Positions 1 through 8,433 of a stretch of 45,797 bases of DNA are shown piece by piece. The DNA is from Roseburia inulinivorans DSM 16841. GTDB lineage: Bacteria; Bacillota; Clostridia; Lachnospirales; Lachnospiraceae. The stretch covers positions 1 through 45,797 of the forward strand of contig NZ_ACFY01000117.1 of the NCBI RefSeq assembly GCF_000174195.1, read 5' to 3'. Under the pieces are notes generated by a model. It saw only the letters and a program-made list of their open reading frames with translations, had not been told where the DNA came from and ran no database searches. Position numbers and translations under genes: made by a program. The first letter of the stretch is position 1, and each line of letters begins with the position of its first letter.

Positions 1-370
1 GCGGCTTTCCATTTCTCATATGTGCCTTGGCTGCCATAAGAACCGGTGTATCTGTGATCCCGTTGCAGAGTTTTGCCGCAGTATTTCCGGTACACGGTGC
101 GATCACCATGATATCCAGAAAATTATTCGGTCCGATTGGCTCCGCTGCGCAGATAGTGCGTATTCCCTCATTCCCTGTGATATCACAGATCCCTTCCACA
201 TAATCTTTTGCGCTTCCAAACCTGGTATCACAGGTCTGTGCATTAAATGAAAAAATAGGGATCACATTTGCGCCAAGTTCTGTCAGCCTTTCTATTTCCT
301 TTCTGGCTCTTGAAAACATACAGAAGGAACCTGTGATTCCAAGTCCGATATTACATTTTGAAAAATCCAT
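1..370 (-). CDS. dpaB: Dipicolinate synthase subunit B, partial (3' end outside window)
   Basis: The visible 123 codons start MDFSKCNIGLGITGSFC and continue with the NVIPIFSFNAQTCDTRF and VIAPCTGNTAAKLCNG segments typical of the flavoprotein-like DpaB/SpoVFB subunit. With DpaA it forms the synthase that oxidises the lysine-pathway intermediate (hydroxy-tetrahydro)dipicolinate to dipicolinic acid in the mother cell, for loading into the spore core. The ATG at 370 follows a good AGGAAGG ribosome site. It lies 83 bases downstream of dpaA in the same direction, as in Bacillus spoVFAB. The C-terminus is cut off by the window edge. Family assignment is firm; nothing is unusual in the visible part. 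Confidence 0.93.
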   Translation of the reverse strand, partial: MDFSKCNIGLGITGSFCMFSRARKEIERLTELGANVIPIFSFNAQTCDTRFGSAKDYVEGICDITGNEGIRTICAAEPIGPNNFLDIMVIAPCTGNTAAKLCNGITDTPVLMAAKAHMRNGKP

Positions 371-453
371 TTTCCATACCTTCCTGCTCTATTTAAATCA
401 AGAATCATTTCATTACCTATATTTTCTGTCACACATTTTCTGTAAAAACGAAT

Positions 454-1311
454 CTATCTGTCTATGCTTTTTTGCTTTGCGGCAAAACGTTCCATGGATC
501 GTTCCAGAATATATGCACTTTCTTTTGGCGCATATTTTCCCGGAATGCCAAGCACTAAATCTGCCCGGATGCCAAACTCTTTTGCACATGCAAAATCTGT
601 TCCGCCAGGTTTTGAGGCAATATCCAGAATATAGGCATCACGCGGAAGTTCCTTGATGATCACCCGCGTCACAACCGGTGCCGGCACAGTATTTACAAGC
701 ATTGCCGCTCCCATTGCCTCCTCCGGTCCGAATGCAAAATCAACTGCATAAAATCCATCTTCTTTTGCCTGCTTTCTTACCTCGCGGCGTCTGGCAAGCA
801 CTGTCACCCTCGCTCCCAGTCCCCGGAGTTTCTTTGCGATTGCCTTTCCACAGTTTCCGTATCCGGTCACCAGAATTTTGGCACCTTCTATATTATAAGG
901 ACTGTGGTTGGTAAGTTCTGCGATCGCACCCTCTGCCGTTGCCACCGCATTTTCCTGTGCCACCACTTCATCCTCCATAAAATCAAGGTAACGGATTCCT
1001 CTCCTGTCCAAAAGTTCCCGCTGTTCTTCTGTAAAACATCCACCAAGCACCAGCGTATCATTTGCCAGATTTTTATTTAAAATTTCATTCAGCCGCTCCT
1101 GCTCTGGAACTTTTGTTACCGGGATTGGAAGCACCAGCATTGCCGCCCCGGCAAGAAATTTTTTTAATTTTAAAAGCTGTTCTTCTACTGTCTGACTGTT
1201 TCTGATGTCCAGGCAGCGCACACTCATCCCCTTTTTTGTCAGGATTTCTGCCAGATATACCTGACGCATATCACTTATAAGAAGTATTGTTTGACCGTTC
1301 ATATCCTTCAC
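454..1311 (-). CDS. dpaA: Dipicolinate synthase subunit A
   Basis: A protein of 285 residues, the usual DpaA/SpoVFA size. The N-terminal part (to about residue 135) is the DpaA-specific domain. The C-terminal part is a Rossmann domain with an NAD(P)-binding glycine motif, VTGYGNCGKAIAKKL, near residue 148, and a typical IASKPGGTDF segment. It supplies the dehydrogenase activity for dipicolinate synthesis in sporulating cells. The reported start is a GTG with GGGAG seven bases upstream; an ATG nine bases further in (1302) is the alternative. A sigma-K-like promoter sits directly upstream, and dpaB follows. The presence of dpaAB is the best sign in the window that the organism makes spores. Confidence 0.94.
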   Translation of the reverse strand: MKDMNGQTILLISDMRQVYLAEILTKKGMSVRCLDIRNSQTVEEQLLKLKKFLAGAAMLVLPIPVTKVPEQERLNEILNKNLANDTLVLGGCFTEEQRELLDRRGIRYLDFMEDEVVAQENAVATAEGAIAELTNHSPYNIEGAKILVTGYGNCGKAIAKKLRGLGARVTVLARRREVRKQAKEDGFYAVDFAFGPEEAMGAAMLVNTVPAPVVTRVIIKELPRDAYILDIASKPGGTDFACAKEFGIRADLVLGIPGKYAPKESAYILERSMERFAAKQKSIDR

Positions 1312-1330
1312 ACCTACGCTCCCTTCATTT

Positions 1331-1357
1331 TATTATATGAAAGAAATGTTTCCCGGT
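1331..1357 (-). promoter_or_regulatory. Candidate sigma-K promoter of dpaAB
   Basis: Read on the minus strand, CATATAATA (1331-1339) fits the sigma-K -10 consensus CATANNNTA exactly, with the short AC -35 element at 1356-1357 and 16 bases between them. It ends about 20 bases before the dpaA start. In Bacillus spoVFAB is a sigma-K (late mother cell) operon, so the match has functional sense. It is a motif match only. Confidence 0.5.
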
Positions 1358-1512
1358 TCCTTCCCATCTGATGTTTTGCAAAGTTGTCCTGCATATGGAT
1401 TTTTCGTTCCTGCTTATATTTTTTATGCTTTTTATATTTTCTGAATATTTCGCAAAATTAATATAATTATTTTTATCTTTAAAAATCTTTTTATATTTTT
1501 CTAATTTTATTA

Positions 1513-1541
1513 TTGACATTTTCTATTTTATCTGTTATAAC
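1513..1541 (+). promoter_or_regulatory. Sigma-A promoter of an apparently non-coding transcript
   Basis: A perfect TTGACA (1513-1518), a 17-base spacer and TATAAC (1536-1541) on the plus strand, in a very AT-rich stretch. No protein gene follows in this direction before the terminator at 2008-2051. The predicted transcript therefore starts near 1548. Confidence 0.65.
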
Positions 1542-1547
1542 TAAATT

Positions 1548-2051
1548 AACAAAAAACAAGAGAGAAAAAAATAAAGGAGGTACAGTCCACCAGAAACGTA
1601 ACGAAATACCTAATAGAATATGAAAGACAGGAGGTACGGACCACCAGAAACATAACGATTTACCCAAAAGAATTTTAAAAGAATCGAGGTACAGTCCACC
1701 AAAACAGTAATTGCATTCGGTTTTACCTTCAAAAGATGAAATGAAAACATGACGATCCTAAGAAAGGAATCCTGAATTAGTATCAGATCAGAAACATTCT
1801 TATATGATACAATTCCAAATGTCATAAGAAAACAGGTTCAGAGATTGAAGAGAAAAGCGAAGAAGTCCAAAAGAGTTGTTTGAGAGTTTCATAAAAGAAA
1901 TGATAGGCAATAAGAAAAATTGTTTAGAAATTTCAAAATGAAGCGGCAAACAGAACGAACAGTAGAAAAAAGAATAGCGAGGTATAGTCCCATGGACGAA
2001 ATAGTTTAAAAGGCGGCATTGAAAGAAAAAAAATTTCGATGTCGCCTTTTT
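1548..2051 (+). ncRNA. Putative ~500 nt non-coding RNA with repeated GAGGTACRGWCCACC motif
   Basis: The stretch between a sigma-A promoter and a strong intrinsic terminator lacks any credible ORF. It carries three units, 54 and 55 bases apart, starting at 1577, 1631 and 1686, sharing GAGGTACAGTCCACC (one with CGGACC) followed in the first two by AGAAACRTAACGA. A degenerate fourth copy is at 1979. In each of the first three units the AGGTA near the start can pair with a TACC(T) downstream (1607-1611, 1661-1664, 1724-1728), although the bases between differ in length, which suggests repeated hairpin domains. Units 1 and 2 share an open frame with an 18-codon repeat, but it has no start codon and ends before unit 3. 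I know no RNA family with this motif. Confidence 0.5.
2008..2051. terminator. Bidirectional intrinsic terminator
   Basis: AAAAGGCGGCATTGAAA (2008-2024) pairs with TTTCGATGTCGCCTTTT (2034-2050) over 17 positions with only wobble-type differences, and the arms supply T-runs for both strands. It ends the plus-strand RNA unit and lies 13 bases past the stop of the minus-strand L,D-transpeptidase gene. Confidence 0.85.
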
Positions 2052-2063
2052 CATGTTTATTTT

Positions 2064-3020
2064 TTATTCATCATCTGACAGCTGATGCCACGGATTCTCT
2101 ACATCCGGATCTGTCGGATCCCAGCCTTTATTCGGACTGTCTGTATCAATATGCGCTGCCTCAGGTTTTCCCAATGGTCCCGGATCATCATCCTCATAAA
2201 TTTCCACGGTTGTTCCCGATGGACAGTTATCTGCGATCCATTTTGCATCTTCCACCGTGAGCCGCACACATCCCATAGATGCCTGCTGTCCAAGTTTATT
2301 ATATTTTTCTGTGCACAGAGCACTTTTTGATTTTTTATAGTATGGAACCGAATGAAACAAAACGCCTCCTGTGATCCGGGTTGCATACTGACCATATACT
2401 TTTCCGTACAGTTCCCGCCATAGATATTTGGTTGATAAATGAAATGTGCCGCACGGTGTTGCATTGTACAATCCTGTGGAACAGATCATTGCCTTATACG
2501 GAACCGTATATTCGCCGTTTTCGTCTGAAGTATATACGGTAATACAGTTTTGTCTGCGATTTACTTTTATGTAATATGGAAATTCCGCTTCATCTGAAGC
2601 AGACTGCTGCGAATCTTTTTCCTGCTGATTTTCGCCCTGCACTGTATCTTCCTGCCGAACATTCTCGTTCTTTCCTTCTCCTGGCACAATATCATCCTCA
2701 CTCTGGCTTTCACCCTGTGTGATATCTTTCCCGGAATTTTCGCTCTGACTTTCGCCTTGCAGCATATCCTCTTCTAACATTACGTTTTCCGTGCTTTCAT
2801 CCAGTTTCATCTCATCACTTCTGTATTCCTCAAAAATATAGCTGTCAGAATCACCTGTCACATACGCAAGCACCGGAAGATTCCATTCCATCCGAAGCGC
2901 CACAAACTCCAGCGCCGTCAATCCGCACATAAAAACAGTGGCTGCAATTGCGATAACGATTGCAGCCCTATTCTTCCATACTTTTTCAATTGTCTTACGA
3001 AAAGTAGTTTGTTTTTTCAT
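2064..3020 (-). CDS. Membrane-anchored L,D-transpeptidase (YkuD domain)
   Basis: A protein of 318 residues. A short cytoplasmic N-terminus and one transmembrane helix (about residues 18-42) are followed by a low-complexity linker rich in Glu, Gln and Ser with imperfect GESQSE/GENQ repeats (about 75-140). A YkuD catalytic domain follows. Its signature is an HSVPYY segment and SMGCVRL, giving the catalytic Cys and its His partner. Such enzymes make 3-3 peptidoglycan cross-links or attach molecules to the wall, outside the membrane. The short Asp-rich tail after the domain has no assigned role. It starts five bases after the aspartate kinase stop, so it is almost certainly in the lysC operon and supplied by the same diaminopimelate route. 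Confidence 0.9.
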   Translation of the reverse strand: MKKQTTFRKTIEKVWKNRAAIVIAIAATVFMCGLTALEFVALRMEWNLPVLAYVTGDSDSYIFEEYRSDEMKLDESTENVMLEEDMLQGESQSENSGKDITQGESQSEDDIVPGEGKNENVRQEDTVQGENQQEKDSQQSASDEAEFPYYIKVNRRQNCITVYTSDENGEYTVPYKAMICSTGLYNATPCGTFHLSTKYLWRELYGKVYGQYATRITGGVLFHSVPYYKKSKSALCTEKYNKLGQQASMGCVRLTVEDAKWIADNCPSGTTVEIYEDDDPGPLGKPEAAHIDTDSPNKGWDPTDPDVENPWHQLSDDE

Positions 3021-3025
3021 TTATC

Positions 3026-4345
3026 CTATAACTGTGTGATAACAAAAATATCATAAATCGCCTTGATCGCATTCTCGAAATCTGCGTTGCTTACACCAAT
3101 AATGATGTTTAACTCAGATGATCCCTGATCGATCATTTTTACATTGATGTTTGCATGTGCCAATGCAGAGAAAATTCTTCCTGCTGTTCCGCGTGTGGAT
3201 TTCATACCACGGCCAACAACTGCAATGAGTGCAAGATCACTCTCCAGCTCAATGCTGTCCGGCTGTGCATATCTGTGGATAGCGGAAATGACAGCCTGCT
3301 CTTTTCCCTCAAACTCCGGCTGGTGTACAAAGATTGTCATTGTATCAATTCCTGATGGCATATGTTCAAATGAAATCCCATTATCTTCAAATGCAGATAA
3401 CACTTTTCTGCCAAATCCAATCTCGGAGTTCATCATATCTTTATCAATGTTTACAGAAACGAAACCTTTTTTACCTGCGATACCGGTGATCGTATATTTT
3501 GACTGATGGCAGGTGCTCTCCACGATCCATGTTCCCTCATCTTCCGGTGCATTCGTATTACGGATATTGATCGGTATACCAGCTTTGCGCACAGGGAATA
3601 CCGCATCCTCATGCAGTACGCCGGCTCCCATGTAGGAGAGCTCGCGGAGTTCACGGTAAGTGATCGTCTTGATCGGCTTTGGATTGTCGATGATCCTTGG
3701 ATCTGCGATCAAAAATCCTGAGACATCGGTCCAGTTCTCATAACAGGTTGCCCGCACTGCCCGCGAAACGATAGATCCTGTGATATCAGAACCCCCACGC
3801 GAAAATGTTTTGATGGTTCCATCCTCTTTTGCGCCGTAAAATCCCGGAATGACCGCACGCTCTATTTTTGCAAGACGCTCAGACAGTACTTTATCTGTTT
3901 TCTCCGGCATAAAGTTGCCATCCTCATCAAAAAAGATCACTTCTGCCGCATCCACAAATTCATATCCAAGGTAGTTTGCCATAATGATACCATTCAGATA
4001 CTCACCGCGGGACGCTGCATAATCAACACCTGCTTTATTTTTAAAATTCTCGGAGATTTTCTTAAATTCTTCCTCTAAAGAAAGTTTTAGGTTCAAACCA
4101 TTAATAATTGTGTCATAACGGTCTTTGATTTTCATTAACATCACACGGAAATCTTCATCCTTTTCCACAAGGTCATAACATGCATACAGCATATCCGTTA
4201 CCTTTGTGTCCTTAGAATTTCTTTTTCCCGGTGCACTAGGCACTACATATCTTCTCTCTTTGTCTGCATGGATAATCTTACCAACCTTTGCAAACTGTTC
4301 TGCACTTGCAAGAGAGCTTCCACCGAATTTCACAACTTTAATCAT
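3026..4345 (-). CDS. lysC: Aspartate kinase with tandem ACT domains
   Basis: A protein of 439 residues, the usual size for a clostridial monofunctional aspartokinase. It phosphorylates aspartate, the first step to diaminopimelate/lysine, methionine and threonine. The N-terminal KVVKFGGSSLAS motif and the SRGGSDITGS motif mark the amino-acid kinase domain (to about residue 285). Two ACT domains follow (ITGIAGKKGFVSVNI... and LALIAVVGRGMKSTRGTAGRIF...), which usually bind feedback amino acids. The ATG at 4345 has GAAGGAG eight bases upstream. The downstream partner is a peptidoglycan cross-linking enzyme, and dipicolinate synthase, another user of this pathway, lies nearby. No lysine riboswitch was recognised in the leader. 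Confidence 0.95.
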   Translation of the reverse strand: MIKVVKFGGSSLASAEQFAKVGKIIHADKERRYVVPSAPGKRNSKDTKVTDMLYACYDLVEKDEDFRVMLMKIKDRYDTIINGLNLKLSLEEEFKKISENFKNKAGVDYAASRGEYLNGIIMANYLGYEFVDAAEVIFFDEDGNFMPEKTDKVLSERLAKIERAVIPGFYGAKEDGTIKTFSRGGSDITGSIVSRAVRATCYENWTDVSGFLIADPRIIDNPKPIKTITYRELRELSYMGAGVLHEDAVFPVRKAGIPINIRNTNAPEDEGTWIVESTCHQSKYTITGIAGKKGFVSVNIDKDMMNSEIGFGRKVLSAFEDNGISFEHMPSGIDTMTIFVHQPEFEGKEQAVISAIHRYAQPDSIELESDLALIAVVGRGMKSTRGTAGRIFSALAHANINVKMIDQGSSELNIIIGVSNADFENAIKAIYDIFVITQL

Positions 4346-4454
4346 TTTTTCAAACTCCTTCGATTCTGTTTCTCTATTATCACCGGCCGATCACAGCCAG
4401 CCGTCACTTTCCTGATTGCAGTTTTTCTTTTTCCCGGTCAGGACTAACGACTAT

Positions 4455-4482
4455 ATCTTATCATAAATGCAAATTTCGTCAA
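4455..4482 (-). promoter_or_regulatory. Candidate sigma-A promoter of lysC operon
   Basis: On the minus strand TTGACG (4477-4482), 16 bases, TAAGAT (4455-4460). The predicted leader of about 100 nt before the lysC ATG contains no riboswitch I recognise. Confidence 0.5.
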
Positions 4483-4606
4483 ACTATTTTTCTTAAAATA
4501 AAGCGGTTTTTCGGCTTTTCTGCGTTCTTACTTAGAATTATGTCAACCACTTATAATTTATGATTATGGCACTTAAAATCAGAAGTAATAATATGATTGT
4601 TACGAT

Positions 4607-5413
4607 TTACCGCGCAAGAAGTCCACTTGTAAGAAAATCGGCGAGCTCGATCATATTCTGCTGTGATCTTAAGTAAATTTCAATATCTGTCTCATAATCG
4701 CCGTCCAGATATGCTTCCATCTGCTGACGTTCCATATCAAGATGATCGTAGAACATTTTTCTCAACTCTGTCTCGTTGTAGACCGGTGTCTGTCTGCTCA
4801 AAAAGGATGCGATTTCCTCCGCATTGATATACCAGTTTTCCATAGCTGCTCCCGAAAAAGCCGGATCAGCCTTTAAGCCGGCTGCAACTTCATCGGTCAG
4901 ACGCAAATGCTCCATAAAAAGTTTGCGGAATCTATGCATTGCTGAAGCCGGATAATACTGAGCAAAAATCGCAAGAATCTCCTCTGCATTTTTGTACACG
5001 GCGTCTTTCCACGCATTCTGGCTTGACAGGTTTTCAAAAAAACTGATGAGATAGAATTTTACAAGTGTAATATGATTGAGCCATGCCATGCGCATGCGCT
5101 GTCGCAGATCCACGCCCATGTTGTTTCCCGGCTGCGTTGTGGTTCCCGGGATAATGACAATTCCACCCACAGGAGTCTTAGTTGGTTTGTTCGTGTTCCC
5201 CTCGGATGGTTTGCTCTCATTCTCATCCACATATCCCTCTCCCGGGCAGATCGTCAGGCGCATTCCCGTCTGAAGATTGTATGGGTTCACCCCGGAATTG
5301 AGCAGGATAAGTTCGGTTACGGTTGTATGAAACTGTTTTGCAAGTTTGTACAGAGAGTCTCCTTCCTGTACACGATAACTGATTCGATTCTGACAATACA
5401 TATTTTCTTCCAT
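4607..5413 (-). CDS. LysM-domain protein with unknown helical C-terminal domain
   Basis: A protein of 268 residues. Residues about 9-56 are one LysM domain (YRVQEGDSLYKLAKQF ... ELILLNSGVNPYNLQTGMRLTI), which binds N-acetylglucosamine in peptidoglycan or related glycans. A Pro/Thr/Gly-rich linker follows (60-98). The C-terminal ~165 residues are predicted mainly helical and rich in Trp, Tyr, Glu and Met; I do not recognise this domain. No signal peptide is visible, as in several spore-coat or forespore LysM proteins. That makes a spore or coat location possible but unproven. It lies 60 bases downstream of the anti-sigma gene and might be in that operon. Confidence 0.75.
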   Translation of the reverse strand: MEENMYCQNRISYRVQEGDSLYKLAKQFHTTVTELILLNSGVNPYNLQTGMRLTICPGEGYVDENESKPSEGNTNKPTKTPVGGIVIIPGTTTQPGNNMGVDLRQRMRMAWLNHITLVKFYLISFFENLSSQNAWKDAVYKNAEEILAIFAQYYPASAMHRFRKLFMEHLRLTDEVAAGLKADPAFSGAAMENWYINAEEIASFLSRQTPVYNETELRKMFYDHLDMERQQMEAYLDGDYETDIEIYLRSQQNMIELADFLTSGLLAR

Positions 5414-5473
5414 AAAAATATTTTCAGATTATTTTATGAAATTCTGCGGGTTTGGTTACCGAATTGGAATCAC

Positions 5474-7011
5474 TTAATCATCCCACTCCTTATCGAATTC
5501 GACAATCGATCCTGTGGCTGCATCAACTTCATAGCTGTACTCATAGCCTCCAGCTTTAAATTCAATCTCATAAATAGACATGCCATCATCCCAATCCAGT
5601 TTTCCCTCCATCTCAAAAGCATTGGCACTTGCAACACCGGCATGGGATAAAGCAATCTCCTTGGCCTTTTCCAGTGAAATTTCACTTGTATTCTGACTGC
5701 TGCCTGCTTGTATTGCTGTAGGTGTACTATCTCCTTCAATGCCGTAGTCATAGCTTATGATACTTCCGTCAGATGCAGCAATCTCATAATCATACTCCTT
5801 GATGGTATTGCCGGAAGAAACAACAAACTCAATCTCAAAAACAGCACGTCCATCTTCATAGTCACTTTTTGCTTTTACAAAAGTCGCATCTGTAGCTTTT
5901 ACCCCTGCATGATCCAGTGCAATCTCCTTGGCCTTTTCCAGTGAAATATTGCTGACAGCCTGGTTTTCTTCCGTCTGACTGTGCTCCGACTGCTCCCCGT
6001 GCTCTTCAACCGATACATTTGAAACAGCAGCGCCATCGTATTCTTTTTCAAATTTTACGATTTCACCGGTCATTGCGTTAACCTCACAGTCAAATTCGTA
6101 ACTGCCCGAAATAAATTCTACATCATAGACCATGACTCCCTTATGCGTGTCCAGTCCAACTGTATAAAATGTCAGGTCGCTCTCAGATACACCCGCCTTT
6201 GCCAGTGCGATCTCTTTGGCCTTTGTCTCCCCGATATATCCCTTTTCACTGGCCGTTCCAACAACCTCAACATGGGTTTCTGCCCCTTCCTTCCCCAGCA
6301 GAATATTCAGTTCATTGATGGACAATGGAGCAAGTTCATCAAATGTGTGTAAAGAGTTTTTGCCGAGAATCTCCTGAATCAGTTGTGCCTTTCCGAGCGT
6401 AATCCCATATTGTTCTGCCATCTGCTGGAGCTCATCACTCTTTACAACCGTCTGACTCAATACAGCCCCTCTGAATGAATCGGTCTGAAGCAGTTTATTG
6501 ACTTCGTCCGCCAGCCGTTCCTGCAATGCCATGCCCCGAACCGGATCATTATTGTCCACACTGATCAAAACGGAATTGGCCAGCTCATTGAGATAGCCGT
6601 TTTGAAGCATCGAACCGATTATGGCATTCACTGCAACATCAAGACTGCTGCCTGAGAAATCCATGTCACCGACAATGGTTCTGCCATCCTCGTTCAGCGG
6701 AATCACATCCAATATACGTTCCTTCTGATTGATCTTAATCTCCACGCTCGGGTTTACGTCCAGCGAAACCGTAGCATCTACCGTATGATTGACCTGATAA
6801 TTCCTGACTCCCAATCCACCTCCAAGGATCAGGCACAAACCGGCAGCCAAACCTGCCATTCGAACTGCCCATGTTTTTTCTTGTTTTCTGTCGTCATCAA
6901 TATCACTCGTCCTTTCTGCTCATTGCAGTCGGAAAGAACAGCATCCAACACATCCGGTGCTGCGTGAGTACATGCCTGCCGGATCTTCTCATTCAATTCG
7001 TCATTTGTCAT
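5474..7011 (-). CDS. RsgI-like anti-sigma factor with three PepSY repeats, frameshifted
   Basis: Read as one gene with a one-base frameshift, this encodes about 512 residues. A short cytoplasmic sigma-binding segment (MTNDELNEKIRQACTHAAPD) leads to one transmembrane helix (MAGLAAGLCLILGGGLG), then an RsgI-middle-type domain (VDATVSLDVNPSVEIKINQK). Three PepSY-like repeats end in similar stretches (YEFDCEVNAMTGEIV, YDYEIAASDGSII, YSYEVDAATGSIV). The N-terminal frame ends unless one A is added to the A6 run (plus-strand T6, 6874-6879); seven A's would restore KKKTWAVRMAGL. The ATG at 7011 has AGGAGG overlapping the sigma-factor stop, so the pair is translationally coupled. Expected role: holding the ECF sigma factor at the membrane until an outside signal releases it. 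Whether the shift is real, a sequencing error or recoding is open. Confidence 0.8.
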
Positions 7012-7023
7012 TGCTGCCACCTC

Positions 7024-7587
7024 CTATTGCAAATATTGTTTCAGCCTTTTTAAGGCTCGTGCATATTTTGAAAGTACCGTCGACAGCGGAAGTTCCATAA
7101 TCCTGGCAATTTCCCTGTGTTTAAATCCGACCGCCGCATGAAGCATCACTATCTGCCGTTCCTCATCGGACAATTGTTCCATGCAGGTGACGAGAATACT
7201 TCTGTCCTCCATTGTGAGCATATCAGTATCCGGGATAGCAAGTTCCCAGCCTTCCTGCGATGTACATTCCGCTTTCTTGCGCTCCCTCATCCGCTGCAAA
7301 CACAGATTTTTTGCAATGGTTATAATCCATGCCATCGGTTTTCCCCGGGAAACATAGCTTTCTGCTCCATTCCATACAGCAACGTAACAGTCATGGAGAA
7401 CATCCTCTGCATCGTGGTGGTTTTTCAAAACCGAAAGGGCAAAACTGTAAACAGATGTGTGCGTAACCTGATACAGCTGCTCCAGGCACTTCTTGTCACC
7501 GTTGGAAATGCCGTAAAGCAGACTGTCCAAATCTGCATAGTCTGTTGATTGCTTAATGTCCGACGTCAAGGCAAAAAGTATCATCAT
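7024..7587 (-). CDS. ECF-type RNA polymerase sigma factor
   Basis: A protein of 187 residues. The region-2 segment includes the DAEDVLHDCYVAVW core-binding motif and WIITIAKNLCLQRMR. The region-4 helix-turn-helix is FKHREIARIMELPLSTVLSKYARALKRLK. It lacks other sigma-70 regions, as expected of the extracytoplasmic-function group. It is followed 12 bases later by its membrane anti-sigma partner, a standard arrangement, and probably regulates its own operon. The reported ATG at 7587 is only four bases from AAAGGAG; the adjacent ATG at 7584 is better spaced. The regulon cannot be read from the window, although the downstream LysM gene is a candidate. Confidence 0.92.
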   Translation of the reverse strand: MMILFALTSDIKQSTDYADLDSLLYGISNGDKKCLEQLYQVTHTSVYSFALSVLKNHHDAEDVLHDCYVAVWNGAESYVSRGKPMAWIITIAKNLCLQRMRERKKAECTSQEGWELAIPDTDMLTMEDRSILVTCMEQLSDEERQIVMLHAAVGFKHREIARIMELPLSTVLSKYARALKRLKQYLQ

Positions 7588-7736
7588 TTCACTCCTTTCA
7601 CTCTATTAATGCACAAATAGATGTTTTTATTGCACCGAATAAATTTTTTTGTAAGTTTTTCCATAATCCTTGCACATTTTCCCTGTTTTTGGAGAAATAT
7701 ATCTGACATAGTCACAGACAGACAGCAAATTTAATT

Positions 7737-8429
7737 TTATAACAAATTAGCATAAACCATAGCGGCAACAACGGTCAGAATACCGGAAACCGCAATGGAA
7801 AGGCTGCTCATTGCCCCCTCTATCTCGCCGAGTTCCATCGCTTTTGCAGTTCCTACAGCATGGGAGGCAGAACCAATTGCGATCCCTTTTGCGATAGGTT
7901 CTTCAATATGAAAAAGTTTTAATACCGCATCTGCTGTTATGTATCCAAAAATTCCTGTGATGATAATGACCGCAACAGTAATTGTCACATAGCCACCAAG
8001 TTCCTCAGAAACTCCCATTCCGATCGCTGTTGTGATAGATTTTGGAAGTAATGTAACATACTGCTGATGATCGAAACGAAAAAGCAAAGCCAGAACCAGA
8101 ATACATGTCATGCTGGTAAATACCCCGGAAATAATTCCTGCTATGACAGCTTTCAGATTTTTCCTGAGTAACTCAAACTGCTCATACAGAGGAACTGCCA
8201 GACAGACAGTCGCCGGTGTCAACAAATAACTTATGTATTTTGCTCCTTCCTGATAATCTGCATAATCTATATGAAACACCACCAGAAATACCATAACTGC
8301 AATTACAGAAATTAAAAGTGGATTAAATATTGCGATTTTTACTTTCTTTTTAAACCATAAACCAAACTCATAGGTCAACAGACTGACTACAACCCCTAAG
8401 AAAACGGAATCTGTTAAAAATGATTTCAT
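7737..8429 (-). CDS. lrgB: LrgB/CidB-family membrane protein
   Basis: A protein of 230 residues with about seven hydrophobic segments and the LrgB hallmarks [35 protein letters not shown] and [29 protein letters not shown]. LrgAB/CidAB-type pairs affect murein hydrolase export or cell lysis, and some transport small carboxylates such as pyruvate or glycolate. It follows lrgA with four bases between stop and start, so the two are co-transcribed. No LytSR-type two-component regulator is nearby. Confidence 0.93.
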   Translation of the reverse strand: MKSFLTDSVFLGVVVSLLTYEFGLWFKKKVKIAIFNPLLISVIAVMVFLVVFHIDYADYQEGAKYISYLLTPATVCLAVPLYEQFELLRKNLKAVIAGIISGVFTSMTCILVLALLFRFDHQQYVTLLPKSITTAIGMGVSEELGGYVTITVAVIIITGIFGYITADAVLKLFHIEEPIAKGIAIGSASHAVGTAKAMELGEIEGAMSSLSIAVSGILTVVAAMVYANLL

Positions 8430-8433
8430 GTTC

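Noticed and set aside
1576..1672. In-frame 18-codon repeat across units 1 and 2 as a protein gene
   Set aside because: No start codon precedes it and the frame ends before unit 3, so protein coding is not supported.
1610..1825. A 71-residue minus-strand ORF and several short ORFs in the 1312-2063 gap
   Set aside because: No ribosome sites and no family resemblance; the repeat motif changes at all codon positions, and a promoter and terminator on the plus strand explain the region better as RNA.
4346..4606. Lysine riboswitch in front of lysC
   Set aside because: The ~100 nt leader is too short for the long conserved L-box fold and the motif is not seen.
6873..6880. Canonical A AAA AAC slippery heptamer in the anti-sigma gene
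   Set aside because: The heptamer is out of phase with the zero frame (codons read AAA AAA CAT), so it is not the classical programmed site.
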